DNA of 64,000 bases from Bacteroidales bacterium (GTDB lineage Bacteria > Bacteroidota > Bacteroidia > Bacteroidales > UBA1715), in contig JAKSUA010000007.1 in NCBI GenBank assembly GCA_024409235.1, forward strand, positions 1-64,000. The letters are read 5' to 3'. The stretch's first letter is position 1; each line of letters starts with the position of its first letter. The notes below the pieces were generated by a model. That model made no database searches, was not told the origin of the DNA, and worked only from the letters and a program-made list of their open reading frames with translations. Both the position numbers and the translations under genes were made by a program. Below are positions 1 through 7,692 of this stretch, in pieces.

Positions 1-67
1 TTTATTAATTATTTTTGTCCTATAAAAACTGTAACGCTATTTTAGGACTAGACATGCTGTTTCGTAA

Positions 68-1807
68 TTATTTAACGGAAGGATTTTTTGCTCGTTTGTC
101 AAGTTTTACTCTCTTTATTTTACCTTTTTTGTATTTCGCAAAATAAACTAATTCGCCTCTAACTTCGTAAGCTTTATAGTTACCATGACGTTCACCATCT
201 TTGTAATTAGATTCTTCTTTTAAAGGTCCTTCTTTGTAACGAATAATCCATTTTCCATTAGGGCGTTCGTCTTTAAACGAAATGTTTCGTTCGCATACTC
301 CTGATTCGTTATAGTATTGCCATGAACCAGTCATCTTTCCTTTTGAATATTCTCCAATAATATTTGGTTTGCCATTAAGGAAGTATGTTTTAGAACTTCC
401 GTGTAGGTCGCCGTTTGCATAATTTTTTTCTGACTGAACGATTCCTTTTTCGTTCCAATATGTTGCTGTACCGTGATTTACACCTTTCTTATATTCAACC
501 TTATATTTAATCTGATCTGGATTTTCTTGATACCAGCCAGTCCAAGTTCCTGTCATCAAGCCTTTTTCAAAGTAACCAATTGTCATTGTACGGCCGTTTT
601 CAAACCATTGAGTAAACTCTCCGTTTTCAAGGTTGTTTTCAAATGTACCAGCGTGTTCTTTTTGTCCATTCTCGTAATAGAAAGTCCAATTACCTGTTTT
701 CATATCATTTTGGTAGTCACCTTCTTTCCAGACAGCTCCATCGGCGTAATACCAAATCCAATGTCCTGTTTTCTTACCTTGAGAGAAATTACCTGTATTT
801 CCAATTTTTCCATTATCATGACGATAATAAATCCATTTACCATCTTGTAAATCATTTACAAATGAACCTTCCATGTCAAGCTCTCCTGTAGGTAACCACC
901 ATTTTGCAGAACCGTTTTTCTTATTGTCTTTATATTCTATTGCAGAAAGTTGTTGGTTTCCATCTTCTGTCCATATTTCTTGAAGCCCGTTTAATGCACC
1001 TTCTTCATAATGATTTTTTCTGATAATTTTTCCTTCGCTATTCCAGACAGTCCAGTCACCATGTTTCTTTTCGTTACGGAAAAATCCTTTTGACTGCATA
1101 TTCCCGTTTTCAAAGTAGCTTTCGTATGTGCAGTCCGTCATACTCGTTTTTTCTTTGATTTTTCCGTTTTTGTAATATTCAATCCAGTTTCCTACCTTTT
1201 CTCCTCGTCTGTAAACACCTTTTGAATTTAGCGTGTTGTCTTCGTGATAAGAAATCCATTCTCCTTCTCTATATCCGTCTTTTATTGTTCCTTGGGTTTT
1301 TATGTTACCAGACGACGGCCATGTTTCCTGATACGTTCCGTTACCGTTAGAAACCAAACATCCGCCTCGAATATAGCAGTTATTCCAAATTAGGACAGTG
1401 TCATTCTTGTAGATGTATTCTTTCTTTAACATTCCTTGAGGGTAAAAGTATTTCCATGAAGAGTCTTGCTTGTTACGTTTGTAATAGCCTTCAACCATTT
1501 TTTTACCTTCATCATTCCATTCTGTGTATGGACCAGATAATTCGTTTAAAACATACGTTGCTTCCTGAATCTTTACACCATTTTTGTAAATTATGTTCTT
1601 TCCGTTTAAACGTCCTCTTAAAAATGTTGATTCCTGAATTTTGTTTCCTAAAGAATCCCAGTAAGTCCATAAACCTTGTTCTGTTCCATCAACCCATGAA
1701 CCTTTTGCTTTTGGTTTTCCGTTTTTCCAATAATAAGTGGAGTCTTGAGCAAACGTTTGAATTCCTAAAAAAAGAATTGAAAAGATGAAAATGCTTATTT
1801 TTTTCAT
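68..1807 (-). CDS. Secreted MORN-variant (MORN_2/YwqK-like) repeat protein
   Basis: A 579-residue protein starting with a clear Sec signal peptide (about residues 1-20, ending FAQ). The rest is an almost uninterrupted array of units of about 23 residues with the pattern G-x-W-x-x-Y-x-x-x-G-x-x-x-x-x-G-x-Y, roughly two dozen in all, as in the MORN_2 family often labelled YwqK antitoxin. I see no catalytic motif and no lipobox. The last residues are Lys/Arg-rich (KRVKLDKRAKN) and there is no type IX sorting domain. The array should form a long beta-hairpin solenoid in the periplasm or on the outer membrane; ligand and role are unknown. It lies downstream of the ilv operon but is separated from it by a strong terminator, so it is probably transcribed alone. 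I found no good -7 box upstream. The family call is secure, the function is not. Confidence 0.8.
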   Translation of the reverse strand: MKKISIFIFSILFLGIQTFAQDSTYYWKNGKPKAKGSWVDGTEQGLWTYWDSLGNKIQESTFLRGRLNGKNIIYKNGVKIQEATYVLNELSGPYTEWNDEGKKMVEGYYKRNKQDSSWKYFYPQGMLKKEYIYKNDTVLIWNNCYIRGGCLVSNGNGTYQETWPSSGNIKTQGTIKDGYREGEWISYHEDNTLNSKGVYRRGEKVGNWIEYYKNGKIKEKTSMTDCTYESYFENGNMQSKGFFRNEKKHGDWTVWNSEGKIIRKNHYEEGALNGLQEIWTEDGNQQLSAIEYKDNKKNGSAKWWLPTGELDMEGSFVNDLQDGKWIYYRHDNGKIGNTGNFSQGKKTGHWIWYYADGAVWKEGDYQNDMKTGNWTFYYENGQKEHAGTFENNLENGEFTQWFENGRTMTIGYFEKGLMTGTWTGWYQENPDQIKYKVEYKKGVNHGTATYWNEKGIVQSEKNYANGDLHGSSKTYFLNGKPNIIGEYSKGKMTGSWQYYNESGVCERNISFKDERPNGKWIIRYKEGPLKEESNYKDGERHGNYKAYEVRGELVYFAKYKKGKIKRVKLDKRAKNPSVK

Positions 1808-1934
1808 TTGTGTATTTGTTTGAAAATCAGTACGAAATAATTTTTAGATATGTTGAATAAAACTTTTACAAGTTAATGGAGTTTTTGGTATGATAAATAA
1901 TAAGTGGGATGTTTTTCTTAACAGAATATTAAAC

Positions 1935-1974
1935 AAAAAAAAGGTTGACTCTCAATAAGAATCAACCTTTTTTA
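1935..1974 (-). terminator. Terminator at the end of the ilvDBN operon
   Basis: An inverted repeat of about 10 bp (AAGGTTGA with TCAACCTT, extended by A:T pairs) around a 13-base loop, flanked by A-rich and T-rich runs. It sits 20 bases beyond the ilvN stop codon and fits a rho-independent terminator on the minus strand. Its symmetry would also let it act on the plus strand. Confidence 0.85.
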
Positions 1975-1993
1975 TTTGTGCTATATTGAATTG

Positions 1994-2539
1994 TTATTCA
2001 ATAGTATAGAAATAACTATTGTTTTTGTCATCCATATATTCGTCCAATGTCTTCATTGGTTTTGTAATGATAACTCGGCCGGAACGAATGAATTCCAAAA
2101 TTCCAAGTGGACGAAGTTTTTCCAACAAATCTTGTGTTTCCTGAGCAGTTCCTGTTTTTTCAATAACAAAATATTCTTGTTGCATATCAAGAATACGGGC
2201 ATTATTTTCACGGATAAAACGACCCATATTTATCATCTTTATTGCCGACATAGGCATTTTGTACAATGCAAGTTCTTGTGCAATAAGTTGGTCTTCTTCA
2301 TAGTAAAAAGCCTTGATAACTTCAACAAGTTTGTCAATTTGACTGGCAACTTTCTCAACCATTGATTTTGTTGAATTAACAACTATGGTGAAACTGTGAA
2401 TTCCCTTAATCTGTGATTCTGAAACAGTTAAACTTTCAATGTTGATTTTTCGGCGTGTGAAAACAATAGTGATTTTATTCAATAAACCAATATGGTTTTC
2501 AGTAAAAGCCGTGATTGTATATAATTTCTTTTCTTCCAT
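1994..2539 (-). CDS. ilvN: Acetolactate synthase small (regulatory) subunit
   Basis: A 181-residue regulatory subunit of acetohydroxyacid synthase, which makes 2-acetolactate or 2-aceto-2-hydroxybutyrate in valine, leucine and isoleucine synthesis. The N-terminus carries an ACT domain (about residues 5-80; ITAFTENHIGLLNKITIVF), where valine feedback usually binds. A second regulatory domain follows and ends with the family pattern TGTAQETQDLLEKL...GILEFIRSGRV. It starts 5 bases after the ilvB stop codon, so the two are surely co-transcribed and probably translationally coupled. A terminator follows. ilvC does not follow ilvN here and must lie elsewhere. Confidence 0.95.
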   Translation of the reverse strand: MEEKKLYTITAFTENHIGLLNKITIVFTRRKINIESLTVSESQIKGIHSFTIVVNSTKSMVEKVASQIDKLVEVIKAFYYEEDQLIAQELALYKMPMSAIKMINMGRFIRENNARILDMQQEYFVIEKTGTAQETQDLLEKLRPLGILEFIRSGRVIITKPMKTLDEYMDDKNNSYFYTIE

Positions 2540-2544
2540 ACTCG

Positions 2545-4227
2545 TTATTTTATTTTCATTTCTGAAACACCTGCACCTGGTTCTACCATTGGTAGAATAT
2601 TTTCTTCTGGTTCAATTGCTACTTCCAATACATATGGTTTATCGTCGGCTAACATTTCGTCTATTGCGGCAGACAAATCTTTGCGTTCAACAACGCGTTT
2701 ACTTGCTACATTCCAACCTTTTGCAATTGTAACAAAGTCTGGACCGGCAATATCAACGAAAGAATAACGGCCGCCAAAGAACATTTCTTGCCATTGGCGA
2801 ACATTTCCAAGATAAGTATTGTTCAAAAGAACAATCTTTAATCCAATATTGTTTGCCGACATAGTACCAAGTTCTTGTGCTGTCATTTGGAAACCACCAT
2901 CACCAACAAATGTAATTACTTGTTTTTCTGGACGTGCGACCTTTGCTCCAACCCCAGCAGGAATGCCATACCCCATAGTTCCTAAACCACCAGATGTAAG
3001 AATTTCAGAACCTTGTTTGAATTTATAGTAACGACAAGCAGCCATTTGGTTTTGACCAACATCGGTTACAACTATCGCAGAACCTTTTGTTTTCTCTGAA
3101 ATCATATTGATAACTTCACCCATTTTAATATCGCCTGATTTTGGATGAATTGCTTTCTCTATGACTTCGTCAATTTCAATCTGACGCAATGGTTTAAAAC
3201 TTTCTATCCATTCTTTGTGATTAGCAGTTTTTACCGATTTGCTCAAAGCATCCAATGCTGTTTTTGCATCACAATTGATAGAAACTGTTGGATGAATCAA
3301 TTTTCCGATTTCAGCCTGATCAATTTCTATATGAATAATCTTAGCCTGCTTTGCATATTTATTCAAATTACCTGTTACACGGCTATCAAAACGAAGACCA
3401 ACACCAATAATCACATCGGCTTCGTTCGTTTTTAAATTTGCCGCATAACTTCCGTGCATACCAAGCATTCCCACATAATTTGGATGATCGTTATCCATAC
3501 CATTTAGGTTCATAATTGTTGCCGCAACAGGAATATTTGCTTTCTCTGAAAGAGCAGCCAATTCTTTCTGTGCGCGACTTAAACTTACACCGTGACCGGC
3601 AAGAATAAGTGGTTTTTCCGCATTGTTGATTAACTCAACCGCTTTGGCAACATCTTCTTCGTTCAACTTTGGATATGGATAATAACCACGAACATACGTA
3701 CAAGGAGTATATTTCGTGAAATTACATTCATTAACCAAAGCATCTTTGGTAATGTCAATTAAGATTGGACCAGGACGACCTGTTTGTGCCAAATAGAATG
3801 CTTTTGCAATTATTTCTGGAATTTCATCTGCCGATGTTACCTGATAGTTCCATTTTGTGATAGGCATTGTAACACCAATAATATCAACTTCTTGGAACTC
3901 GTCAGTACCCAACGATTGTGACACGACTTGTGCTGTTATTGCTATAATAGGTGTTGAATCAATCATTGCATCTGCAATACCTGTCACAAGATTGGTAGCA
4001 CCTGGACCTGATGTTGCCATACACACACCGACTTTTCCCGTTGCTCGTGCAAAGCCCTGAGCAGCATGAACAGCACCTTGCTCATGACGAGTTAGAATGT
4101 GATTAATTTTATCTCCGTAATAATATAGTTTGTCATACAAAGGCATAATTGTTCCGCCAGGATATCCAAAAACGGTCTTTACACCTTCTTGTAATAAACA
4201 TTGTAATAAAGCTTCTGCGCCTGTCAT
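2545..4227 (-). CDS. ilvB: Acetolactate synthase large (catalytic) subunit
   Basis: A 560-residue thiamine-diphosphate enzyme. Visible features: the N-terminal GYPGG motif (residues 21-25), the catalytic Glu49 in RHEQGAVHAAQG, the SGPGATN stretch, a central FAD-type domain (GLRFDSRVTG) and the C-terminal ThDP motif VGDGGFQM...LNNTYLGNVRQWQ. Length is normal for the family. It is the middle gene of ilvD-ilvB-ilvN and works with the adjacent ilvN product as holoenzyme. The gap to ilvD is 61 bases and holds a GC-rich palindrome that could tune expression or mRNA ends. The ATG at 4227 gives the expected N-terminus. Confidence 0.97.
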   Translation of the reverse strand: MTGAEALLQCLLQEGVKTVFGYPGGTIMPLYDKLYYYGDKINHILTRHEQGAVHAAQGFARATGKVGVCMATSGPGATNLVTGIADAMIDSTPIIAITAQVVSQSLGTDEFQEVDIIGVTMPITKWNYQVTSADEIPEIIAKAFYLAQTGRPGPILIDITKDALVNECNFTKYTPCTYVRGYYPYPKLNEEDVAKAVELINNAEKPLILAGHGVSLSRAQKELAALSEKANIPVAATIMNLNGMDNDHPNYVGMLGMHGSYAANLKTNEADVIIGVGLRFDSRVTGNLNKYAKQAKIIHIEIDQAEIGKLIHPTVSINCDAKTALDALSKSVKTANHKEWIESFKPLRQIEIDEVIEKAIHPKSGDIKMGEVINMISEKTKGSAIVVTDVGQNQMAACRYYKFKQGSEILTSGGLGTMGYGIPAGVGAKVARPEKQVITFVGDGGFQMTAQELGTMSANNIGLKIVLLNNTYLGNVRQWQEMFFGGRYSFVDIAGPDFVTIAKGWNVASKRVVERKDLSAAIDEMLADDKPYVLEVAIEPEENILPMVEPGAGVSEMKIK

Positions 4228-4255
4228 ATCAAATGATTATAGGTTATTTATTGTT

Positions 4256-4282
4256 GTAGAGATGCGGAAACCGCACCTCTAC
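4256..4282. repeat. REP-like palindrome between ilvD and ilvB
   Basis: A 27-base near-perfect palindrome with 12-base arms (GTAGAGATGCGG against CCGCACCTCTAC, one mismatch) and an AAA loop. It is GC-rich in an AT-rich operon and has no T-tract, so it looks less like a terminator than a REP-type element or an mRNA-stabilising hairpin. It starts with GTAG and ends with CTAC, like the CGTAGGGG-type palindromes around the RAYT gene at 33-35 kb, but the rest of its sequence differs. Confidence 0.6.
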
Positions 4283-4288
4283 GAAATT

Positions 4289-6118
4289 TTATTCTATGAT
4301 TCGTACACCACCAAGATCGGCCGATGCAACATTTTGTGCATATACTTTTAATGAATTTGGCACAAAGCGTTCTCTGTTTGGTTTGAATGCTTGTTTGCCT
4401 TTTGCCAATTCTTCTTTTCTACGATTTTCTAATTCTTCATCAGAAATTAAAAGTTCTACTTTTCGATTTGGTATGTCAAATAAGATTTGGTCGCCATTAC
4501 GAACCAATCCAATTTCACCACCACTTGCAGCTTCAGGAGAAACGTGACCAATAGAAAGACCAGATGTTCCTCCAGAGAAACGACCGTCAGTAATCAAAGC
4601 ACATGCTTTTCCAAGATGTTTTGATTTCAAATATGATGTTGGGTACAACATTTCTTGCATACCTGGACCACCTTTGGGACCTTCGTAAATAATTACGACA
4701 ACATCGCCTGCTTGAATTTCATCTTTGATAATTGCATCACACGCATCTTCTTGAGAGTGATATACTTTAGCGTTTCCTTTGAATGTAAACAACGATTCGT
4801 CTACACCAGCAACCTTAACAATACATCCTTCTTTTGCAATATTACCGAAAAGAACTGCAAGACCACCATCTTTTGTATAAGCATGATCAATATCGCGAAT
4901 GCAACCTTCTGCACGATCCTTGTCAAATTCTTTATACATAGTGTTTTGAGAACCCATTTTAGTAGTTCTGTCACCTTTTGGTGCACTCTTATAGATTTCT
5001 GTAAGATTAGCATCTGCAGAGCTACGAAGAATATCGTAAGTATTCAAAGCTTCAGCCAACGTCATACCATCAACACGGCGAACACTTGTATCAAGAAGAC
5101 CTTTTTGGTCAAGAACACCAAGAATACCCATTACACCACCTGCACGGTTTACATCTTCGATATGGTATTTCTTAGTATTTGGAGCAACTTTACATACACA
5201 TGGAACTTGACGAGACAATTGGTCTATATCCTTCATCTTAAATTCAACACCAGCTTCGTGAGCAACAGCCAACAAGTGAAGAACCGTATTTGAAGAACCA
5301 CCCATTGCGATATCCATCTTCATTGAGTTCAAGAATGCTGCACGAGTTGCAATTGAGCGTGGAAGTACCGAAGTGTCTCCATCTTCATAATATTTCTTTG
5401 TATTTGCTACGATTTGTTTTGCTGCACGAACAAACAAATTTTCTCTGTTAATGTGAGTAGAAACAATACTTCCGTTTCCTGGCAAAGACAATCCCAATGC
5501 TTCTGTCAAACAGTTCATTGAGTTTGCTGTAAACATACCAGAGCAAGAACCACAAGTAGGACAAGCATTCTTTTCTACGGCATCAAGCGTTGCATCGTCA
5601 ACATTAGAATCAAGAGCCATAACCATAGCGTCAATCAAGTCATATTTTTCTTTATTGATTACGCCGGCTTCCATTGGGCCACCAGAAACAAATATTGTAG
5701 GAATGTTCAAACGCATTGCTGCAATCAACATACCCGGAGTGATTTTATCACAGTTGCTAATACATACAAGAGCATCAACTTTATGTGCATTACACATATA
5801 TTCAACACTGTCGGCAATAATTTCACGAGAAGGCAACGAGTACAACATACCAGTGTGTCCCATAGCGATTCCATCGTCAATAGCAATAGTATTGAATTCA
5901 GCCGCGAAACATCCTTCTGCTTCTATTGCAGCCTTAACTTTTTGACCGATTTCGTGTAAATGAACATGACCTGGCACCAATTGAGTGAATGAGTTTGCGA
6001 TAGCAATAATTGGCTTACCAATTTGTTCTTCTTTCATACCATTTGCACGCCATAAGCTTCGTGCACCAGCCATCAATCGGCCTTGTGTAGATGTTTCACT
6101 TCTTAAAGGGAATCCCAT
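4289..6118 (-). CDS. ilvD: Dihydroxy-acid dehydratase
   Basis: A 609-residue Fe-S dehydratase that converts 2,3-dihydroxy-isovalerate or -methylvalerate to the 2-keto acids of Val/Leu and Ile synthesis. Cluster ligands are visible as NCDKITPG (Cys123) and [10 protein letters not shown] (Cys186, Cys189, Cys192). The C-terminal part contains the family signature [14 protein letters not shown] ([11 protein letters not shown]). Length matches the long IlvD form. It is the first structural gene of the operon and is preceded by a leader peptide and an attenuator-like terminator (6152-6292), so all three enzymes are probably controlled by charged branched-chain tRNA supply. Confidence 0.97.
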   Translation of the reverse strand: MGFPLRSETSTQGRLMAGARSLWRANGMKEEQIGKPIIAIANSFTQLVPGHVHLHEIGQKVKAAIEAEGCFAAEFNTIAIDDGIAMGHTGMLYSLPSREIIADSVEYMCNAHKVDALVCISNCDKITPGMLIAAMRLNIPTIFVSGGPMEAGVINKEKYDLIDAMVMALDSNVDDATLDAVEKNACPTCGSCSGMFTANSMNCLTEALGLSLPGNGSIVSTHINRENLFVRAAKQIVANTKKYYEDGDTSVLPRSIATRAAFLNSMKMDIAMGGSSNTVLHLLAVAHEAGVEFKMKDIDQLSRQVPCVCKVAPNTKKYHIEDVNRAGGVMGILGVLDQKGLLDTSVRRVDGMTLAEALNTYDILRSSADANLTEIYKSAPKGDRTTKMGSQNTMYKEFDKDRAEGCIRDIDHAYTKDGGLAVLFGNIAKEGCIVKVAGVDESLFTFKGNAKVYHSQEDACDAIIKDEIQAGDVVVIIYEGPKGGPGMQEMLYPTSYLKSKHLGKACALITDGRFSGGTSGLSIGHVSPEAASGGEIGLVRNGDQILFDIPNRKVELLISDEELENRRKEELAKGKQAFKPNRERFVPNSLKVYAQNVASADLGGVRIIE

Positions 6119-6151
6119 TGTATTTAATTTTTAAGTTCTTTTTTATTATGC

Positions 6152-6192
6152 CTTCAAAACAAAAGCACCATACTCTAAGAGAATGGTGCTTT
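6152..6192 (-). promoter_or_regulatory. Attenuator terminator in the ilv leader
   Basis: A perfect 10-bp stem (AAAGCACCAT with ATGGTGCTTT, arms 6183-6192 and 6162-6171), followed on the minus strand by the T-rich tail TTGTTTTG, 34 bases before ilvD. A terminator just upstream of a biosynthetic gene and just downstream of a leader peptide is the hallmark of attenuation. Its promoter-proximal arm can instead pair over 8 bp with GAATGGTG (plus coordinates 6211-6218), forming an antiterminator. That segment can in turn pair with CATTCA inside the leader peptide gene (6224-6229). These are the three alternative pairings 1:2, 2:3 and 3:4 of classical attenuators. Confidence 0.85.
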
Positions 6193-6219
6193 CTTAATTG
6201 TATAGTCAAACACCATTCA

Positions 6220-6267
6220 TTACTGAATGACATCCACGACTACCACATATATTGTATTGTAAAGCAT
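6220..6267 (-). CDS. ilv operon leader peptide (Val/Ile-rich)
   Basis: A 15-codon reading frame encoding MLYNTIYVVVVDVIQ. Five of fifteen codons are Val (four in a row), two are Ile and one is Leu, as expected of a sensor peptide for branched-chain aminoacyl-tRNA. It begins about 17 bases after a -7 promoter box. Its TAA stop codon lies in the loop of the CATTCA/TGAATG hairpin. A ribosome stalled on the Val run would cover arm 1 and free arm 2 to form the antiterminator. A ribosome reaching the stop would cover arm 2 and let the terminator form. No strong Shine-Dalgarno is visible, which is usual in this phylum. Inferred from codon content and RNA pairing. Confidence 0.8.
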   Translation of the reverse strand: MLYNTIYVVVVDVIQ

Positions 6268-6283
6268 TTTTATTTCTTTTTTG

Positions 6284-6291
6284 CAAAGATA
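6284..6291 (-). promoter_or_regulatory. -7 box for the ilv operon
   Basis: TATCTTTG on the minus strand matches the Bacteroidetes -7 consensus TAnnTTTG exactly. The predicted start, about 6-8 bases downstream, leaves only about ten bases before the leader peptide ATG. I do not see a convincing -33 TTTG at the usual spacing. Confidence 0.7.
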
Positions 6292-6402
6292 CAAATTTAT
6301 TTCAAAAAAGTATTGCTCTCAAATAAAGAAAACACGCTTTTTTCAAACTGAAAAGAAAGGTTTTTTAGTAAAAAGTGGATTTGTGTGAGATTTTGTAGTT
6401 TT

Positions 6403-7197
6403 TCAATCAGCTTTATAAGATTCTTGATAAACAGAAAAAGCGTTTTTCCCGTTTTCAATGATTCTACCCATTGCCTCTTGGTTTCCCATAATTCCTTTTG
6501 TGTACAAGTTGAAATCAATTGTATTGGTGGCAGAGAACCATTTGTCAATATTCATTCGTATTTTTACATGAAAATCATTATTCGGTTTGTTGAAATCAGT
6601 ATGTTCAACAGGAAGTGTTACGGTAAAATCATTATCTACGAAATTGTCACCGACAACACCTCTACCTAGGTGGCAATTAAATAACGACACTAACTCCTGG
6701 TTATCAATGAATTTAATGTTTAGTTTCATGTAATGATATCCTCCACCAAGTGCTTCAGGCCAATACATTCGTGCCAATTCTGAATCTGTAAGGCTATAGG
6801 GAATATTTAAATTCTTGGGTATTCCAAATGTGAATCGAATAGAGTCAATTTTCAATTTGCGTTTTTTTACTTCAAATGAAATATAATTTTGCTTGAGTGT
6901 ATCTTCTGCATCAAAATAATATGGCTCACAATATTGTTTTGTTATTCCGTCAAAATCTTTAAATTGAACAGATTTTTGCGTCCATGCACCATTAATGCAA
7001 ACTGCTACGTTGGAGATGAAAAACTGTAAATCGTTTATCTGGTAACTTGTTCCTAATGAATTTACGTAGAAATATTTGTTGGTTTGTAAAGGTTGTCCGT
7101 TGCAATAATATTCGAATTCAACGAACACTCTTTTTTGAGAAAAAGAAAGTGCCGTTAATAATAGGGAAAAAATAACCGAACAGCAGAATCTTTTCAT
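6403..7197 (-). CDS. Secreted MbnP-like family protein
   Basis: A 264-residue protein with a signal peptide (residues 1-20, ending SFSQ). The body is beta-rich. It has an N-terminal FEYYCNGQPLQ strand, a YQINDLQFFISNV segment, and a central FGIPKNLN...ARMYWPEALGGGYHYMKL block. The last two resemble the MbnP family (a periplasmic protein found with methanobactin or MbnH-type dihaem proteins and widespread alone in Bacteroidetes), where a WP...GYHFMKLEG block is typical. No MbnH-like or TonB-receptor partner gene is adjacent. A possible -7 box (TATCTTTTG at 7208-7216) lies just before the start. Metal or cofactor binding is inferred from the family only. Confidence 0.55.
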   Translation of the reverse strand: MKRFCCSVIFSLLLTALSFSQKRVFVEFEYYCNGQPLQTNKYFYVNSLGTSYQINDLQFFISNVAVCINGAWTQKSVQFKDFDGITKQYCEPYYFDAEDTLKQNYISFEVKKRKLKIDSIRFTFGIPKNLNIPYSLTDSELARMYWPEALGGGYHYMKLNIKFIDNQELVSLFNCHLGRGVVGDNFVDNDFTVTLPVEHTDFNKPNNDFHVKIRMNIDKWFSATNTIDFNLYTKGIMGNQEAMGRIIENGKNAFSVYQESYKAD

Positions 7198-7270
7198 ATT
7201 AATACATCAAAAGATACGCAAAATTACACTAGTGAAACAGCAAATCTTTTCTGTGAAAATACAGAAGAAA

Positions 7271-7606
7271 TTACATGTTTTCTTTCAAGATAGTCAGCTG
7301 ATTTTTTATAGCAGTAAGTTTTTCAACGATTTGCATTTTAGAAATGCCGTCGTCGTTGCCCTCTTTTAATTTTTTCTTAGCTCCTTCTAAAGTTAGACCA
7401 AGATCTTTTACGTAATAATGTATTAGCTTGAAATTCTCTATGTCAGCAGGAGTGAAGAGTCTGTTGCCTTTTGCATTTTTTTTAGGTTTTATGATGTTGA
7501 ATTCTTTCTCCCAAAAACGAATCAAAGATGTGTTTTCGTCAAACATTTTTGCAACTTCTCCGATGGAGTAGAACATTTTTTCTGGGTCTAATTCAATATT
7601 TTTCAT
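7271..7606 (-). CDS. MerR-family transcriptional regulator
   Basis: Residues 10-75 form a MerR-type winged helix-turn-helix (YSIGEVAKMFDENTSLIRFWEKEF, then KKNAKGNRLFTPADIE). A short C-terminal helix follows, with no effector-binding domain and no Cys cluster, so this is a small one-domain MerR of about 111 residues. I start it at MKNIELDPEK (ATG at 7606); a 17-residue upstream extension is open but not MerR-like. Such genes are common as stand-alone regulators in Bacteroidetes. The divergent neighbour at 7693 is the esterase, 86 bases away, with a weak TATATTTA -7 candidate for the regulator at 7627-7634. Target unknown. Confidence 0.85.
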   Translation of the reverse strand: MKNIELDPEKMFYSIGEVAKMFDENTSLIRFWEKEFNIIKPKKNAKGNRLFTPADIENFKLIHYYVKDLGLTLEGAKKKLKEGNDDGISKMQIVEKLTAIKNQLTILKENM

Positions 7607-7692
7607 AAAATCTAAAATTGGATGTGTAAATATAGATAAAAATTGTATTTTTAGCACAATAAATAAAAAATGAATTTATTTTTTGTAACAAT

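Noticed and set aside
68-1807. Reading the MORN-type protein as the antitoxin of a toxin-antitoxin pair
   Set aside because: The YwqK antitoxin label is often transferred by repeat similarity alone. Here there is a signal peptide and no toxin gene next to it.
4655-5293. A 212-codon open frame on the plus strand
   Set aside because: It lies wholly opposite ilvD, whose protein is full length and has all active-site residues; the antisense translation is low-complexity and matches nothing I know.
7247-7267. Terminator hairpin after the MerR gene (TTCTGT/ACAGAA)
   Set aside because: Only six base pairs and no convincing T-tract; it overlaps the short spacer before the next gene.
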